DNA of 64,000 nt from Perlucidibaca sp. (GCA_023265995.1 JAHFSA010000002.1:384814-448813); one strand, 5' to 3'; positions 36,157-45,889 are shown, numbered from the stretch's first letter. Made by a program: numbers and translations. The notes: generated by a model not told the origin, from the letters alone.

Positions 36157-37149
36157 ATGAAAACAACAGCAAAGCTGGCAGCTGCCATCACCCTGGCAAT
36201 GACCGGTCTCACCGCCAACGCCGGCATCTACTGTGTCTATGATCCGCTCGGCGCCCAGGGCCCGGCTTACAGCCAGGCCAAGGACTTCGCGCTGGTCGCC
36301 AAGAAATGGGGAGTGGATATCACCCTCAAACCCTATACCGATGAGCGCGTGGTCACCGAGGACTTCAAGGCCGGCCAGTGCGACGGCATCGCCGTGACCG
36401 GTCTGCGTGGTCGCCAGTTCAACCACTTCGTCGGCAGTATCGACTCCATCGGTGCCGTGCCCACTTACAAGCACCTGCGTGTGGTCATCCAGGCACTGTC
36501 CACCCCGCAGATGGCACCCTCCATGATCAACGGCCAGTACGAAGTGATCGGCATCGCCCCGCTGGGTGGCGCCTACATCATGGTTCGCGACCGCGCCATC
36601 AACTCGATCGAGAAGGCTGCCGGCAAGAAGATCGCCGTGCTCGACTTCGACAAGTCGCAGGCCAAGATGGCCCAGCAGATGGGTCTGCAGCCGGTGGCAT
36701 CCGATATCACCAATCTGGCGCCCAAGTTCAACAATGGCCAGGTCGACATCATTGCCGTGCCGGCGATTGTCTATAAGCCCTTCGAGCTCTACAAGGGCCT
36801 GGGCGCCAACGGTGCCGTCTACCGTTTCCCGCTGATCCAGATGACCGGCATGCTGATCATCCGCAAGGACAAGTGGCCGGCTGACTTCGGCGCCAAGTCC
36901 CGTGCCCACGCCGTGACCCAGCTCGACATGGCCGAGGCCCTCAGCAAGAAGGCCGAAGCCGGCATCCCCGACAAGTACTGGATGGAGCTGTCTGCTGCTG
37001 ACAAGACCAAGTACGTGCTCATGATGCGCGAGGCCCGTCTCTCCATGACCAAGGACGGCACCTACGATGCGAAAATGATGTCGCTGCTCAAGAAGGTGCG
37101 TTGCAAGCTGGACGCCAGTGCTGCCGAGTGCTCCGACAACGTCGAATAA
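36157..37149 (+). CDS. Putative periplasmic solute-binding protein (AdeT/DUF6091-like)
   Basis: 330 residues with a Sec signal peptide (MKTTAKLAAAITLAMTGLTANA, cleavage about residue 22). The rest resembles a type-2 periplasmic binding protein (TRAP-like): IYCVYDPLGAQGPAYSQAKDF, ERVVTEDFKAGQCDGIAVTGLRGRQFN, and a C-terminal region with paired Cys (CKLDASAAEC). Homologues in Acinetobacter were named AdeT and linked to efflux, but they look like binding proteins; no transporter genes are adjacent. Expressed alone, with a strong terminator downstream. Confidence 0.83.
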   Translation: MKTTAKLAAAITLAMTGLTANAGIYCVYDPLGAQGPAYSQAKDFALVAKKWGVDITLKPYTDERVVTEDFKAGQCDGIAVTGLRGRQFNHFVGSIDSIGAVPTYKHLRVVIQALSTPQMAPSMINGQYEVIGIAPLGGAYIMVRDRAINSIEKAAGKKIAVLDFDKSQAKMAQQMGLQPVASDITNLAPKFNNGQVDIIAVPAIVYKPFELYKGLGANGAVYRFPLIQMTGMLIIRKDKWPADFGAKSRAHAVTQLDMAEALSKKAEAGIPDKYWMELSAADKTKYVLMMREARLSMTKDGTYDAKMMSLLKKVRCKLDASAAECSDNVE

Positions 37150-37159
37150 GCACGATGCA

Positions 37160-37198
37160 GACATGAAAAAGCCCGGCAATGCCGGGCTTTTTCATGTC
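37160..37198. terminator. Bidirectional intrinsic terminator
   Basis: Perfect 18-bp inverted repeat (GACATGAAAAAGCCCGGC and its complement) with an AAT loop. The A-tract and T-tract on either side make it a textbook terminator on both strands, serving the convergent binding-protein gene and mmsB. Confidence 0.93.
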
Positions 37199-37204
37199 TT
37201 GTGT

Positions 37205-38125
37205 TCAGGCCTCGCGTTTCCGCAGCAACTGAATGATGCTGGAGAAATCGAGGCCGCCGGAGCCGCCGGCACTGTGCGCGGCATAGAGATTGCGCGCGAG
37301 GCCGCCAAGCGGAATGGCCGAGCCACTGGCCAGCGCCGCCTCCTCCGCCAGCCCCAGATCCTTGAGCATGAGATCGCTGCCGAAACCACCGCTGTATCCG
37401 CGCGAGGCAGGCACCGCATCCATGACACCGGGCATGGGATTGTACTTCTGCAGCGACCAGTTGTCGCCCGAACTCTGCTTCATGATCTCCGACAGCACGG
37501 TGGCATCGAGGCCGTTGTTGACGCCCAGATTCAGGGCCTCCGCCGAGCCGATCATGTGTATCGCCAGCAGCATGTTGTTGCAGACCTTGGCGACCTGGCC
37601 GGCACCGCTGGCACCGGCGTGGAAGATGTTCCTGCCCATGGCCTGCAGGAAGGGGCGAGCCGCCTCGACGCAGGCATCGGCGCCACCAACCATGAAGGTC
37701 AGCGTGCCGGCTGCCGCACCGGCCGTACCACCCGAGACCGGGGCATCGATCATGGACAGGCCACGCGCCTCGGCTGCTGCCGCGACCTTGCGCGCACTCG
37801 CCGGTGCGATGGTGCTGCAGTCGATGATGCGGATGCCGGCCGGCAATGTGGCCAGCAGGCCGGGATTGCTGCCTGTCGCGCCGAGGCCATCACCCAGATA
37901 GAGGCCCTCGACGTGACGGCTGGCCGGCAGCATGGAGATCACCACGGTGGCACCCGTCAGTGCCTCGGCCGCAGTCGCGACCACCGCCACGCCCTCGTCG
38001 GCAACCTTTGCGCGTGCCGCTGGCGACAAGTCGGTGGCGGTCACGGCAAAGCCGGCCTTGTGCAGGTTGACGGCCATGGGGCCGCCCATGTTGCCGAGGC
38101 CGATGAAGGCGATCTTGTCAGTCAT
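37205..38125 (-). CDS. mmsB: 3-hydroxyisobutyrate dehydrogenase
   Basis: Valine degradation: oxidises 3-hydroxyisobutyrate to methylmalonate semialdehyde with NAD+. 306 residues. Rossmann motif IAFIGLGNMGGPMAVNLHKAGF; substrate motif IIDCSTIAPASARKVA and DAPVSGGTAGAAAGTLTFMVGG; catalytic Lys in GQVAKVCNNMLLAIHMIGSAEAL (about residue 171). The ATG at 38125 has GGGGA 5-6 bp upstream. It is downstream of the isobutyryl-CoA dehydrogenase gene on the same strand. Confidence 0.94.
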   Translation of the reverse strand: MTDKIAFIGLGNMGGPMAVNLHKAGFAVTATDLSPAARAKVADEGVAVVATAAEALTGATVVISMLPASRHVEGLYLGDGLGATGSNPGLLATLPAGIRIIDCSTIAPASARKVAAAAEARGLSMIDAPVSGGTAGAAAGTLTFMVGGADACVEAARPFLQAMGRNIFHAGASGAGQVAKVCNNMLLAIHMIGSAEALNLGVNNGLDATVLSEIMKQSSGDNWSLQKYNPMPGVMDAVPASRGYSGGFGSDLMLKDLGLAEEAALASGSAIPLGGLARNLYAAHSAGGSGGLDFSSIIQLLRKREA

Positions 38126-38223
38126 GTCTTTCCCCTGTTCCTGTGTTCTGCAGTTCTGCAAATGCGGGCTTTTGCAGATGCGGGTCTTTTCAAAAGCCGG
38201 ATGGCGAACGGCTGATCGCCGCT

Positions 38224-39396
38224 TCAGCGGATGCGCTCGGGCGCACCCTCCTCCAGCATCCGGCGCGCGATGATGACGCGCATGATTTCGTTGGTGCCTT
38301 CAAGTATCTGGTGCACACGGGCGTCACGCACCAGCCGCTCCAGCGGGTAGTCGCGCAGATAGCCGTAGCCGCCATGCAGCTGCAGCGCCTCGTTGCAGAC
38401 CGTGAAGCCGGCATCGGTGGCGAAGCGCTTGGCCATGGCGCAGTAGGTGGTGGCGTCGGGCGCGGCGGCATCGAGCTTGCAGGCTGCAAGCCGGACCATC
38501 TGGCGTGCCGCGACCAGCTCGGTGGCCATGTCGGCGAGACGGAACTGCAGGGCCTGGAACTCGGCCAGCGACTTGCCGAACTGCCGGCGCTCGCCGAGAT
38601 AGCGCTGGGCGGCATTGAGCGCGCCCTGGGCGGCGCCGACCGAGCAGGTGGCGATGTTGATGCGGCCGCCATCGAGTCCCTTCATGGCGATGCGGAAGCC
38701 CTCGCCCTCTTCGCCGAGGCGGTTGCCGACCGGCACACGCACGTCATCGAAGAAGATCGCGCGCGTGGGCTGGCTGTTCCAGCCCATCTTGTCTTCCTTC
38801 TTGCCATAGCGGATGCCCGGCGTGTCGGCCGGCACCGCAAAGGCCGTGATGCCTTTGGCACCGGGCGCGCCGGTACGCGCCATGACCACCAGCATGTCAG
38901 TGCTGCCGGCGCCGGAAATGAACGCCTTCGAGCCCTTGAGCACGTAAACCGCATCAGCGCCATCGCCTTCGAGACGGGCGCTGGCCTTGAGGTTGGCGGC
39001 ATCGGAGCCGGCATCCGGCTCGGTCAGGCAATAGGACGCCAGCAGTTCACCGGAGGTCAGCTTCGGGCCCCACTTGCCGGCCAGCTCGGGCTGGCCCCAG
39101 CCACAAAGCATCCAGGTCGCCATGTTGTGGATGGTCAGGAAGGCCGCCGTCGACGGATCGGCCGCCGCCAGCTCCTCGAACACCACGGTGGCATCGAGAC
39201 GGCTGAGGCCGAGACCGCCGTACTGCTCCGGCGAATAGAGACCGCAGAAGCCTAGCGAGCCAGCCTCGCGCAGCACCTCGACCGGAAAGATGCCCTCGGC
39301 ATCCCACCAGGCGGCATGCGGCGCCAGCGACTTGGCGGCGAAATCGCGGGCCAGCTGCTGGAAGGCGAGCTGGTCTTCAGAAAGCTCGAAGTTCAT
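38224..39396 (-). CDS. Isobutyryl-CoA dehydrogenase-like acyl-CoA dehydrogenase
   Basis: 390 residues. Acyl-CoA dehydrogenase with the canonical C-terminal catalytic Glu (VRDARVHQILEGTNEIMRVIIARRML), FAD motifs YCLTEPDAGSDAANLKASA and LQLHGGYGYLRDYPLE. Placement between mmsA and mmsB, and similarity to the ACAD8 group (ADMGWNSQPTRAIFFDDVRVP-like stretch), point to isobutyryl-CoA or short branched-chain acyl-CoA as substrate; this is inferred from context. It sits 26 bp after mmsA, same strand. Confidence 0.9.
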   Translation of the reverse strand: MNFELSEDQLAFQQLARDFAAKSLAPHAAWWDAEGIFPVEVLREAGSLGFCGLYSPEQYGGLGLSRLDATVVFEELAAADPSTAAFLTIHNMATWMLCGWGQPELAGKWGPKLTSGELLASYCLTEPDAGSDAANLKASARLEGDGADAVYVLKGSKAFISGAGSTDMLVVMARTGAPGAKGITAFAVPADTPGIRYGKKEDKMGWNSQPTRAIFFDDVRVPVGNRLGEEGEGFRIAMKGLDGGRINIATCSVGAAQGALNAAQRYLGERRQFGKSLAEFQALQFRLADMATELVAARQMVRLAACKLDAAAPDATTYCAMAKRFATDAGFTVCNEALQLHGGYGYLRDYPLERLVRDARVHQILEGTNEIMRVIIARRMLEEGAPERIR

Positions 39397-39422
39397 CCCG
39401 CATACTCCTCGTCAGCGGCCAC

Positions 39423-40928
<1,506 letters not shown>

Positions 40929-41035
40929 GATGGCCTGCCTTGCAATGCGCTTCTTGATGCGCCTTTCGATGAATGACGGCGCGCGGGAAGCATCAGCATA
41001 TATAGGTTAAAATGCATTATGAACCCGCACTGATC

Positions 41036-41048
41036 CATATTTGATATG
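41036..41048. promoter_or_regulatory. Palindrome at the LysR gene start
   Basis: CATATTTGATATG (5-3-5 perfect palindrome) covers the LysR start codon. A second inverted pair GCAT-N12-ATGC lies at 40996-41015. Both are in the 117-bp intergenic region between divergent mmsA and the LysR gene, and are candidates for autoregulation and activation sites. Confidence 0.4.
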
Positions 41049-41987
41049 CAAAAAAGCACGAAGCAGCAAGCCAACTGGGATGACCTCCGCTTCTTTCTGG
41101 AAGTCGTGCGCGCAGGCACCGCCAGTGCCGCCGCCAAGCGCCTGGGCGTCGACTACACGACCGTGGCAAGGCGCATCCGCGCGCTGGAAGAGGCCATGGG
41201 CGCCCTGCTCTTCGACAAGTCGCGCAGCACCGGCTTCACGCTGACGCTAGATGGCCAGCAGCTGGTCAGCCATGCCGAAGCCATGGAGGGTGCCATGCAG
41301 GCGGCCTGCGAGCAGGTCTCGGGCACCGGCAGCGCCCTGTCGGGTCATGTGCGCATAGGCTGCACCGAGGCCTTCGGCGCGTATTTCGTGATCCCGCAGA
41401 TGGTGGCGTTCCAGGATCGCTACCCGAACATTTCGATAGATGTGCTGCCGGTGCCGCACTTCGTCAACCTTTCCCGGCGCGAGGCCGACATCGCGATCAC
41501 GCTGGAAAGACCGGCGCGCGGACCCTACATCTGCACCAGGCTCTGCGACTACAAGCTCGCGCTCTACGCCACGCCGGAATACCTCGCCGCGCAGGCGCCG
41601 ATCCGGCGGCGCGAGGATCTGCGCGAGCATCGCTTCATCAACTATGTGCAGGATCTCGCCTTCAGCGCACAGCTGCTCTATCTCGACGAGATGGTGCCGG
41701 GTGCCAGCAGCCCGCTGCGCAGCACCAGCGTGCTGGCGCAATACCATGCCGCGCTGCAGGGCAGGGCACTCGCCATCCTGCCCTGCTTCGTGGCCGCCGG
41801 CGATCCGCGTCTGCAGCCGGTGCTGCCCGACGAGATCTCCGTTGTCCGGCAATTCTGGATGTCCTACAGCGAGGACCTGCGCCGCCTCAAGCGCGTGACC
41901 GGGGTTGCCGGCTACCTTGCCGAGCGCGCCCGCGCCTGCGAGGACTTCCTGCTCGGCACCGCCGCCACGCTGTCACCCGCACCCTGA
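41046..41987 (+). CDS. LysR family transcriptional regulator
   Basis: 313 residues. N-terminal winged HTH: DDLRFFLEVVRAGTASAAAKRLGVDYTTVARRIRALEEAMGALLFDKSR. The effector domain starts around residue 95 (SGHVRIGCTEAFGAYFVIPQMVAFQDRYPNI). Divergent from mmsA with 117 bp between, the classic LysR arrangement, so it probably regulates valine catabolism. In Pseudomonas aeruginosa the mms operon is controlled by the AraC-type MmsR, so this is a different scheme. Confidence 0.9.
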   Translation: MQKSTKQQANWDDLRFFLEVVRAGTASAAAKRLGVDYTTVARRIRALEEAMGALLFDKSRSTGFTLTLDGQQLVSHAEAMEGAMQAACEQVSGTGSALSGHVRIGCTEAFGAYFVIPQMVAFQDRYPNISIDVLPVPHFVNLSRREADIAITLERPARGPYICTRLCDYKLALYATPEYLAAQAPIRRREDLREHRFINYVQDLAFSAQLLYLDEMVPGASSPLRSTSVLAQYHAALQGRALAILPCFVAAGDPRLQPVLPDEISVVRQFWMSYSEDLRRLKRVTGVAGYLAERARACEDFLLGTAATLSPAP

Positions 41988-42000
41988 GACCTGGCACCGA

Positions 42001-42558
42001 TCAGGGCAGGAGCAGGATCATCAGCCCCAGCACGGCGAAGATCAGCGCCGCGATCTTGTGGATGAGCGGAATCGGAATGCGCCGCGTGATGCGCTCGCCC
42101 AGGTACACCGCCGGCACATTGGCCAGCATCATGCCCAGCGTGGTGCCGGCGACCACCGCCAGCAGACTCTGGTACTGCGCCGCCAGCGCCACCGTGGCGA
42201 TCTGGGTCTTGTCGCCCATCTCGGCCAGGAAGAAGGCCGTCAGCGTGGTGGCGAACACACCCCAGTGCCCGCTCTCGGCACGCAGATCGTCGACATGATC
42301 GGGAATCAGCGCCCAGACCGCCATGGCCAGGAACGACACGCCCAGCACCCAGCGCATGATGTCCGGATCAACGAGATCGGCGAGCCAGTGTCCGAACGCG
42401 CCGGCAACCGCATGATTGGCCAGCGTGGCGACAAGAATGCCGAGGATGATGGGCAGCGGCTTGCGGAAACGCGCCGCCAGCAGGATGGCCAGAAGCTGGG
42501 TCTTGTCGCCGGTTTCGGCGAGCGCCACCAGACCGGTGGAAACGAGGAAAGCGTCCAT
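42001..42558 (-). CDS. GDT1/UPF0016 family manganese exporter
   Basis: 185-residue inner-membrane protein with six helices in two repeats, each with the family motif E-x-G-D-K-T/Q: ALAETGDKTQLLAILLA (about 12-28) and FFLAEMGDKTQIATVALAA (about 105-123). Such proteins (MneA-type, TMEM165/Gdt1 relatives) export Mn2+. The yybP-ykoY riboswitch immediately upstream independently supports a manganese role. It converges with the LysR gene. Confidence 0.9.
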   Translation of the reverse strand: MDAFLVSTGLVALAETGDKTQLLAILLAARFRKPLPIILGILVATLANHAVAGAFGHWLADLVDPDIMRWVLGVSFLAMAVWALIPDHVDDLRAESGHWGVFATTLTAFFLAEMGDKTQIATVALAAQYQSLLAVVAGTTLGMMLANVPAVYLGERITRRIPIPLIHKIAALIFAVLGLMILLLP

Positions 42559-42584
42559 TGATGAGTTCTCCGAGCCGGCTCAAT

Positions 42585-42755
42585 ACCAATGACCATGCGC
42601 CACCCCGGCTCCGCGGAGGTGCATGGTCAAAGGTCTTGCCAAGTCGTGAACCGCGCGCGCCATGCCGTTACGGCAAGTGTGTTGACGCGAGCCTCTTCTG
42701 AAACCCGCCTGTTGGCGGACTTGTGAACGAAGAGCGGCTACTCCCCAATGACGGG
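42585..42755 (-). ncRNA. yybP-ykoY manganese riboswitch
   Basis: Read on the minus strand, the leader holds the class's conserved pieces in order: TTGGGGAGTAGCC, GTCAACACACTTG, GGCAAGACCTTTGACC, GCCGGGGTGG and CATGGTCATTGG. The aptamer's paired elements can be drawn (GGTCAAAGG and GCAT/ATGC helices). It ends about 25 nt before the GDT1 ATG. The sequence around the ribosome site (GAGCCGGCTCGGAG) is self-complementary, so Mn2+ could act on translation start or on a terminator; no U-tract was seen, favouring translation. The aptamer family is known to sense Mn2+. Confidence 0.9.
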
Positions 42756-42758
42756 GGC

Positions 42759-42787
42759 ATTATAGCCGATCCTGCACACGGGAATGA
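42759..42787 (-). promoter_or_regulatory. Sigma-70 promoter of the riboswitch-GDT1 transcript
   Basis: A perfect TATAAT -10 box (42764-42759 on the minus strand), preceded by the extended GGC. The -35 position 17 bp upstream (TCATTC) is weak. The expected start near 42752 matches the 5' edge of the riboswitch. Confidence 0.65.
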
Positions 42788-42802
42788 ATACCTGCCCGGG
42801 CA

Positions 42803-43888
42803 TCAGCCCTGCACGGCGGCGTCGTTGCCCGGGAAACGCTCGGCCTGGCCCTGCACGATCAGGGTCTGGGTCGGGTAGGCGAACTCGATGCCGAGCTCGG
42901 CGAAGCGCTTGAAGATTTCCAGATTGATGGCCTGCTGGGCATTCATGCTGCCCAGGAAATCCGGATCCAGCATCCAGAAAACCACCTCGAAATCCAGCGA
43001 CGAAGGCCCGAAGGCCTTGAAGTGGGCACGCTCGAAGCGGGTCTTGGGCACCTTGCGGACAATTTCGCTGACCATGCCGGGAATCGCTGCCAGCTGTTCC
43101 GCCGTGGTCTGGTAGACGACGCCGAAGCCGAAGGTGATGCGGCGCTCTTCCATGCGCTTGTAGTTGCGTATGCGGGTCTTCAGCAGGTCACCGTTGGAGA
43201 TGATGATCTGCTCGCCGGTGGAACTGCGCAGGCGCGTGGTCTTCAGGCCGACGTGCTCGACCGTGCCGGAGAAGGTGTCGACCATGATGACATCGCCAAT
43301 GACAAAGGGCTTGTCGATGACAATGGACAGGCTGGCAAAGAGGTCGCCGAGAATGTTCTGCACGGCCAGGGCGACCGCGATGCCGCCGACACCGAGGCCT
43401 GCCACCATGGCGGTGACATTCACACCCAGGTTGTCGAGCATGATCATGATGACCAGTGCCCACAGCACCAGCTTGCCGACGAAGTTGAGCGCCGCGAGGC
43501 TGGTGGTGGCCGCGGCATCCTGGCTGTTGATGCGGTAGCGATCAATCCAGAAGTTCATGCCGGCGCTCAGCCACAGACCCAGCTGCAGGAAGCCGGCGAC
43601 GGTGGCGATCCTGGACAGGCCGTGCTCCAGGGCCGGCTTCAGCTCAAGATACTGGGTACCGATCATGAGCGTGACCAGGAAGATCAGCGGCTGCTTGGTG
43701 CGCCTGGCCATGGCCACCACACCGTGATCGAGACCGCGGACACCACGAACGGCAACCTTGGAGACCCGCGTGATGATCAGCCACTTCATCAGCGCCACCA
43801 GCACATTGATGCTCAGCGCCAGTGCCAGCGCCGTGCCCCATGCCTCCAGCGTGTTGTCCAGCCAGATGGTCTCCAGATCCAGAATCAT
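42803..43888 (-). CDS. Small-conductance mechanosensitive channel (MscS family)
   Basis: 361-residue inner-membrane tension-gated channel. N-terminal helices at about 15-40 and 75-125; the pore helix and upper beta domain are GKLVLWALVIMIMLDNLGVNVTAMVAGLGVGGIAVALAVQNILGDLFASLSIVIDKPFVIGDVI (about 135-200), with the Gly/Ala-rich TM3 diagnostic of MscS. A cytoplasmic alpha/beta domain follows. Slightly longer than E. coli MscS because of an extra N-terminal helix pair. It lies upstream of the riboswitch transcript on the same strand, separated by its promoter. Confidence 0.93.
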   Translation of the reverse strand: MILDLETIWLDNTLEAWGTALALALSINVLVALMKWLIITRVSKVAVRGVRGLDHGVVAMARRTKQPLIFLVTLMIGTQYLELKPALEHGLSRIATVAGFLQLGLWLSAGMNFWIDRYRINSQDAAATTSLAALNFVGKLVLWALVIMIMLDNLGVNVTAMVAGLGVGGIAVALAVQNILGDLFASLSIVIDKPFVIGDVIMVDTFSGTVEHVGLKTTRLRSSTGEQIIISNGDLLKTRIRNYKRMEERRITFGFGVVYQTTAEQLAAIPGMVSEIVRKVPKTRFERAHFKAFGPSSLDFEVVFWMLDPDFLGSMNAQQAINLEIFKRFAELGIEFAYPTQTLIVQGQAERFPGNDAAVQG

Positions 43889-43939
43889 TGCAGCTACCTG
43901 TTTGCGTACGTCAAAGGGGAAATTATAACCCGTCCGGCC

Positions 43940-44797
43940 TCAGGGCCATAAACGCGCCAGAGCCTCCAGCACCTCCTGCGGCATTTCCACCTGGGGAAAA
44001 TGGCCGCAGGGCAGCTCGACCACCGGCCGCCCCGGCAGCAGGCGCCGGAAGTGCTCGACCATGTGCGCGCCCGACACCGGGTCATGCACGCCATCGATCA
44101 GGGCTATGGGAACTGGCGACTGCTCCAGTGCCCCTACCCAACGCGCACGGTTGCTGCGGCGTTCACGAATGTAGTGAATATGACGATGAAGCAGGTACTG
44201 ACCCTGCCCGCGCGACATCAGTGTCCAGTAATCGGCCAGATCCTGCCGGGTCGGCCGGGTATCGGGACCGAAAACGGCTGCCAGGCTGCGCCCGAACGAT
44301 CCCGCCGTGATGACACGGGTGAGCAGACCGCCAACCGGGCTCAGCAGCAGTTTCTGCATCAGCCGGGCGCGGTGCATTTCGGGGAAGAGACCGCCATTGA
44401 GAAAGCAGAGGTGGCTGATGCGTGTGGAGATGGCCGGCGCCTCGATCTGATGCGCCAGCCAGGCCTGCGCCACCGTATTGCCATTGTCATGCGCCAGCAC
44501 GCGCGCCTCGCTGACACCCAGGGCATTCAGCAGTTTCAGGGTGCGCCGCAGATGCGCGGTAATGCTGTAGTCGCCATCACGCGGCTTGTCCGAAAAACCA
44601 TAGCCGAGCTTGTCGAAGGCAATGACGCGATAGCGTTGCGCCAGCGCATCGAAGACCTTGTGCCAGTCCCATGACGATGTGGGAAAACCGTGCAGCAGGA
44701 CCAGGACCTCGCCAGTACCGGCCTCGACATGAAAAACATGCCCCTCGCCGGTGTCGAAATAACTGCCTCTGGCCATCCAGGCGGCAAGATTGCTCAT
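43940..44797 (-). CDS. Alpha/beta hydrolase, MEST/haloalkane dehalogenase-like
   Basis: 285 residues. Oxyanion HG motif LLHGFPTSSWDWHKV (about 35-49). The nucleophile elbow reads LAHDNGNTVAQAW, i.e. Asp in the nucleophile position as in epoxide hydrolases and dehalogenases, and close to the MEST signature HDxGD. The acid is in LIDGVHDPVSG and the catalytic His in LPCGHFPQVE. The cap region spans about 130-210. Substrate unknown: epoxide or haloalkane hydrolysis would fit the Asp-Asp-His triad. The ATG at 44797 has GGAGG 7 bp upstream; the longer in-frame start at 44821 lacks one. Confidence 0.85.
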   Translation of the reverse strand: MSNLAAWMARGSYFDTGEGHVFHVEAGTGEVLVLLHGFPTSSWDWHKVFDALAQRYRVIAFDKLGYGFSDKPRDGDYSITAHLRRTLKLLNALGVSEARVLAHDNGNTVAQAWLAHQIEAPAISTRISHLCFLNGGLFPEMHRARLMQKLLLSPVGGLLTRVITAGSFGRSLAAVFGPDTRPTRQDLADYWTLMSRGQGQYLLHRHIHYIRERRSNRARWVGALEQSPVPIALIDGVHDPVSGAHMVEHFRRLLPGRPVVELPCGHFPQVEMPQEVLEALARLWP

Positions 44798-44900
44798 GTG
44801 TACCCCTCCGTTAAAAGCCATTCACCATGGTCGCTGTTTGGCGCCAGCACTCCAAGCCTGCCGAGGCGAGCGGTATGATCGAAATAGCATCTAAGCAGCC

Positions 44901-44929
44901 TTTTCAATTGCTCCCGGCGTCTGTATCAT
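44901..44929 (+). promoter_or_regulatory. Promoter of tRNA-Ser (and probably tRNA-Arg)
   Basis: TTTTCA (44901-44906), 17-bp spacer, TATCAT (44924-44929); start expected about 44936, just before the mature 5' end of tRNA-Ser. No separate promoter was evident in the 92 bp between the two tRNAs. Confidence 0.45.
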
Positions 44930-44942
44930 CGCCCACCTTGTC

Positions 44943-45033
44943 GGAGAGTTGACCGAGAGGCCGAAGGTGCTCCCCTGCTAAGGGAGTAGGGGCCAAAAGC
45001 TCCTCAAGGGTTCGAATCCCTTACTCTCCGCCA
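44943..45033 (+). tRNA. serX-GCT: tRNA-Ser (GCT)
   Basis: 91-nt class II tRNA: acceptor GGAGAGT/ACTCTCC, anticodon loop CTGCTAA (anticodon GCT), long variable arm GTAGGGGCCAAAAGCTCCTC region, T-loop GTTCGAATCC, discriminator G and encoded CCA. The symbol is descriptive. Confidence 0.95.
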
Positions 45034-45125
45034 TCATCGCTTCAAGCTGATTCAAACGTCTGAAATTTGGACAACAACAGCTTGACGATAAACAGGTCGA
45101 TGCGTAGGATACGCCGCCTGACAAC

Positions 45126-45202
45126 GCGCCCATAGCTCAGCTGGATAGAGCACCAGGCTACGAACTTGGGGGTCGGGAGTTCGAATCTCTCTGGGCGCAC
45201 CA
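45126..45202 (+). tRNA. argT-ACG: tRNA-Arg (ACG), integration target
   Basis: 77-nt cloverleaf: acceptor GCGCCCA/TGGGCGC, D-arm AGCTCAGCTGGATAGAGC, anticodon stem CCAGG/CTTGG with loop CTACGAA (anticodon ACG, read after A34 to inosine), T-arm GGGAGTTCGAATCTCTC, discriminator A, encoded CCA. Its 3' 45 bases form part of the attL repeat; the island restores an intact tRNA here. The symbol is descriptive. Confidence 0.96.
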
Positions 45203-45204
45203 TA
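45158..45204 (+). repeat. attL: 47-bp direct repeat
   Basis: Identical over 47 bp to 60717-60763. It starts CTACGAACTTGGGGGTCGGG in the anticodon loop and ends two bases after the tRNA CCA. It marks the left boundary of the island; crossover by the integrase would fall inside, most likely near the anticodon loop. Confidence 0.95.
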
Positions 45205-45206
45205 TG

Positions 45207-45245
45207 AAACAAAGGGTTGGACGGAAACGTCCAACCCTTTTTCAT
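45207..45245 (+). terminator. Intrinsic terminator after tRNA-Arg (island-borne)
   Basis: Stem AAAGGGTTGGACG/CGTCCAACCCTTT with a GAAA tetraloop, followed by TT and TTCATTT. It lies just inside the island, so the intact tRNA-Arg now uses a terminator supplied by the element. Confidence 0.9.
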
Positions 45246-45260
45246 TTCTGGGTCTCGTCA

Positions 45261-45280
45261 GGGGACCATCTGGGGGACCA
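45261..45280 (+). other. Candidate integrase arm-type sites, left end
   Basis: GGGGACCA occurs at 45261-45268 and 45273-45280, 12 bp apart. The same octamer with the same 12-bp spacing and orientation occurs near the right end (60545-60564). This fits accessory arm sites for the integrase or excisionase. Confidence 0.5.
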
Positions 45281-45368
45281 CCAGATCCTTTCAAGACAAA
45301 AAGGCCAAGTTGCGTTGCTTGCGTGCATATGAGATCAATTAGCACAGCAAACGACGCGATGGCGCTCA

Positions 45369-45779
45369 ATGAACCAGGCCCAGCTTCTCTTCGACACTCA
45401 GTACCCGAATGCCAGGCGGCTTCTGGTTCGGGATAGCGTCAACTGGCTTTCCGGCTTGAGACATGAGATCAAGACTGCCACCAGTGTCGAAAGAGATACA
45501 TCCGGTCTGAGAGGGAAAATCATCCTCAGCTTCTTGGTCATGATGTTCTTTTTGCTTCCGACCCTGGCCTACCTGTTCGATCCCAGCCCCGGGATGATTG
45601 CCATCTGGATGTTTTACATCTGGGGCTTGCTGACCATGGCTCGCGCCAAGCTCATCTATGAGCCACTCAAGAAAATTAAGCTGATTGCTATAGCGTCCAT
45701 GCCGCCAGAGAAACGCGCTGCCGACTGCTATCAGACACTTCATCGCGCCTTACCGGTCGATCTTCCCCCTCCGCGCTGA
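45369..45779 (+). CDS. Hypothetical membrane protein (island)
   Basis: 136 residues, no family recognised. Two adjacent hydrophobic helices at about 49-69 (ILSFLVMMFFLLPTLAYLF) and 75-92 (MIAIWMFYIWGLLTMARAK) are separated by a short DPSPG turn; both ends are probably cytoplasmic. The N-terminal part (MNQAQLLFDTQYPNARRLLV) is hydrophilic. It is the first gene after attL and precedes the mobilization operon by 110 bp. A role in defence or transfer cannot be assigned. Confidence 0.6.
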   Translation: MNQAQLLFDTQYPNARRLLVRDSVNWLSGLRHEIKTATSVERDTSGLRGKIILSFLVMMFFLLPTLAYLFDPSPGMIAIWMFYIWGLLTMARAKLIYEPLKKIKLIAIASMPPEKRAADCYQTLHRALPVDLPPPR

Positions 45780-45889
45780 TTACGTGTGCTGAACCCTGTC
45801 CCATCGTCTCACCGGACGAGGCCAGCACGCGCCTACGCGCAAAAAACAGCCTGACGAGACTTTCCTGAACTTAAACAGGAGAGGCACTC

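Noticed and set aside
45042-45369. Short minus-strand proteins across the tRNA genes (with REIRTPDPQVRSLVLYP)
   Set aside because: This is the well-known spurious translation of tRNA antisense sequence.
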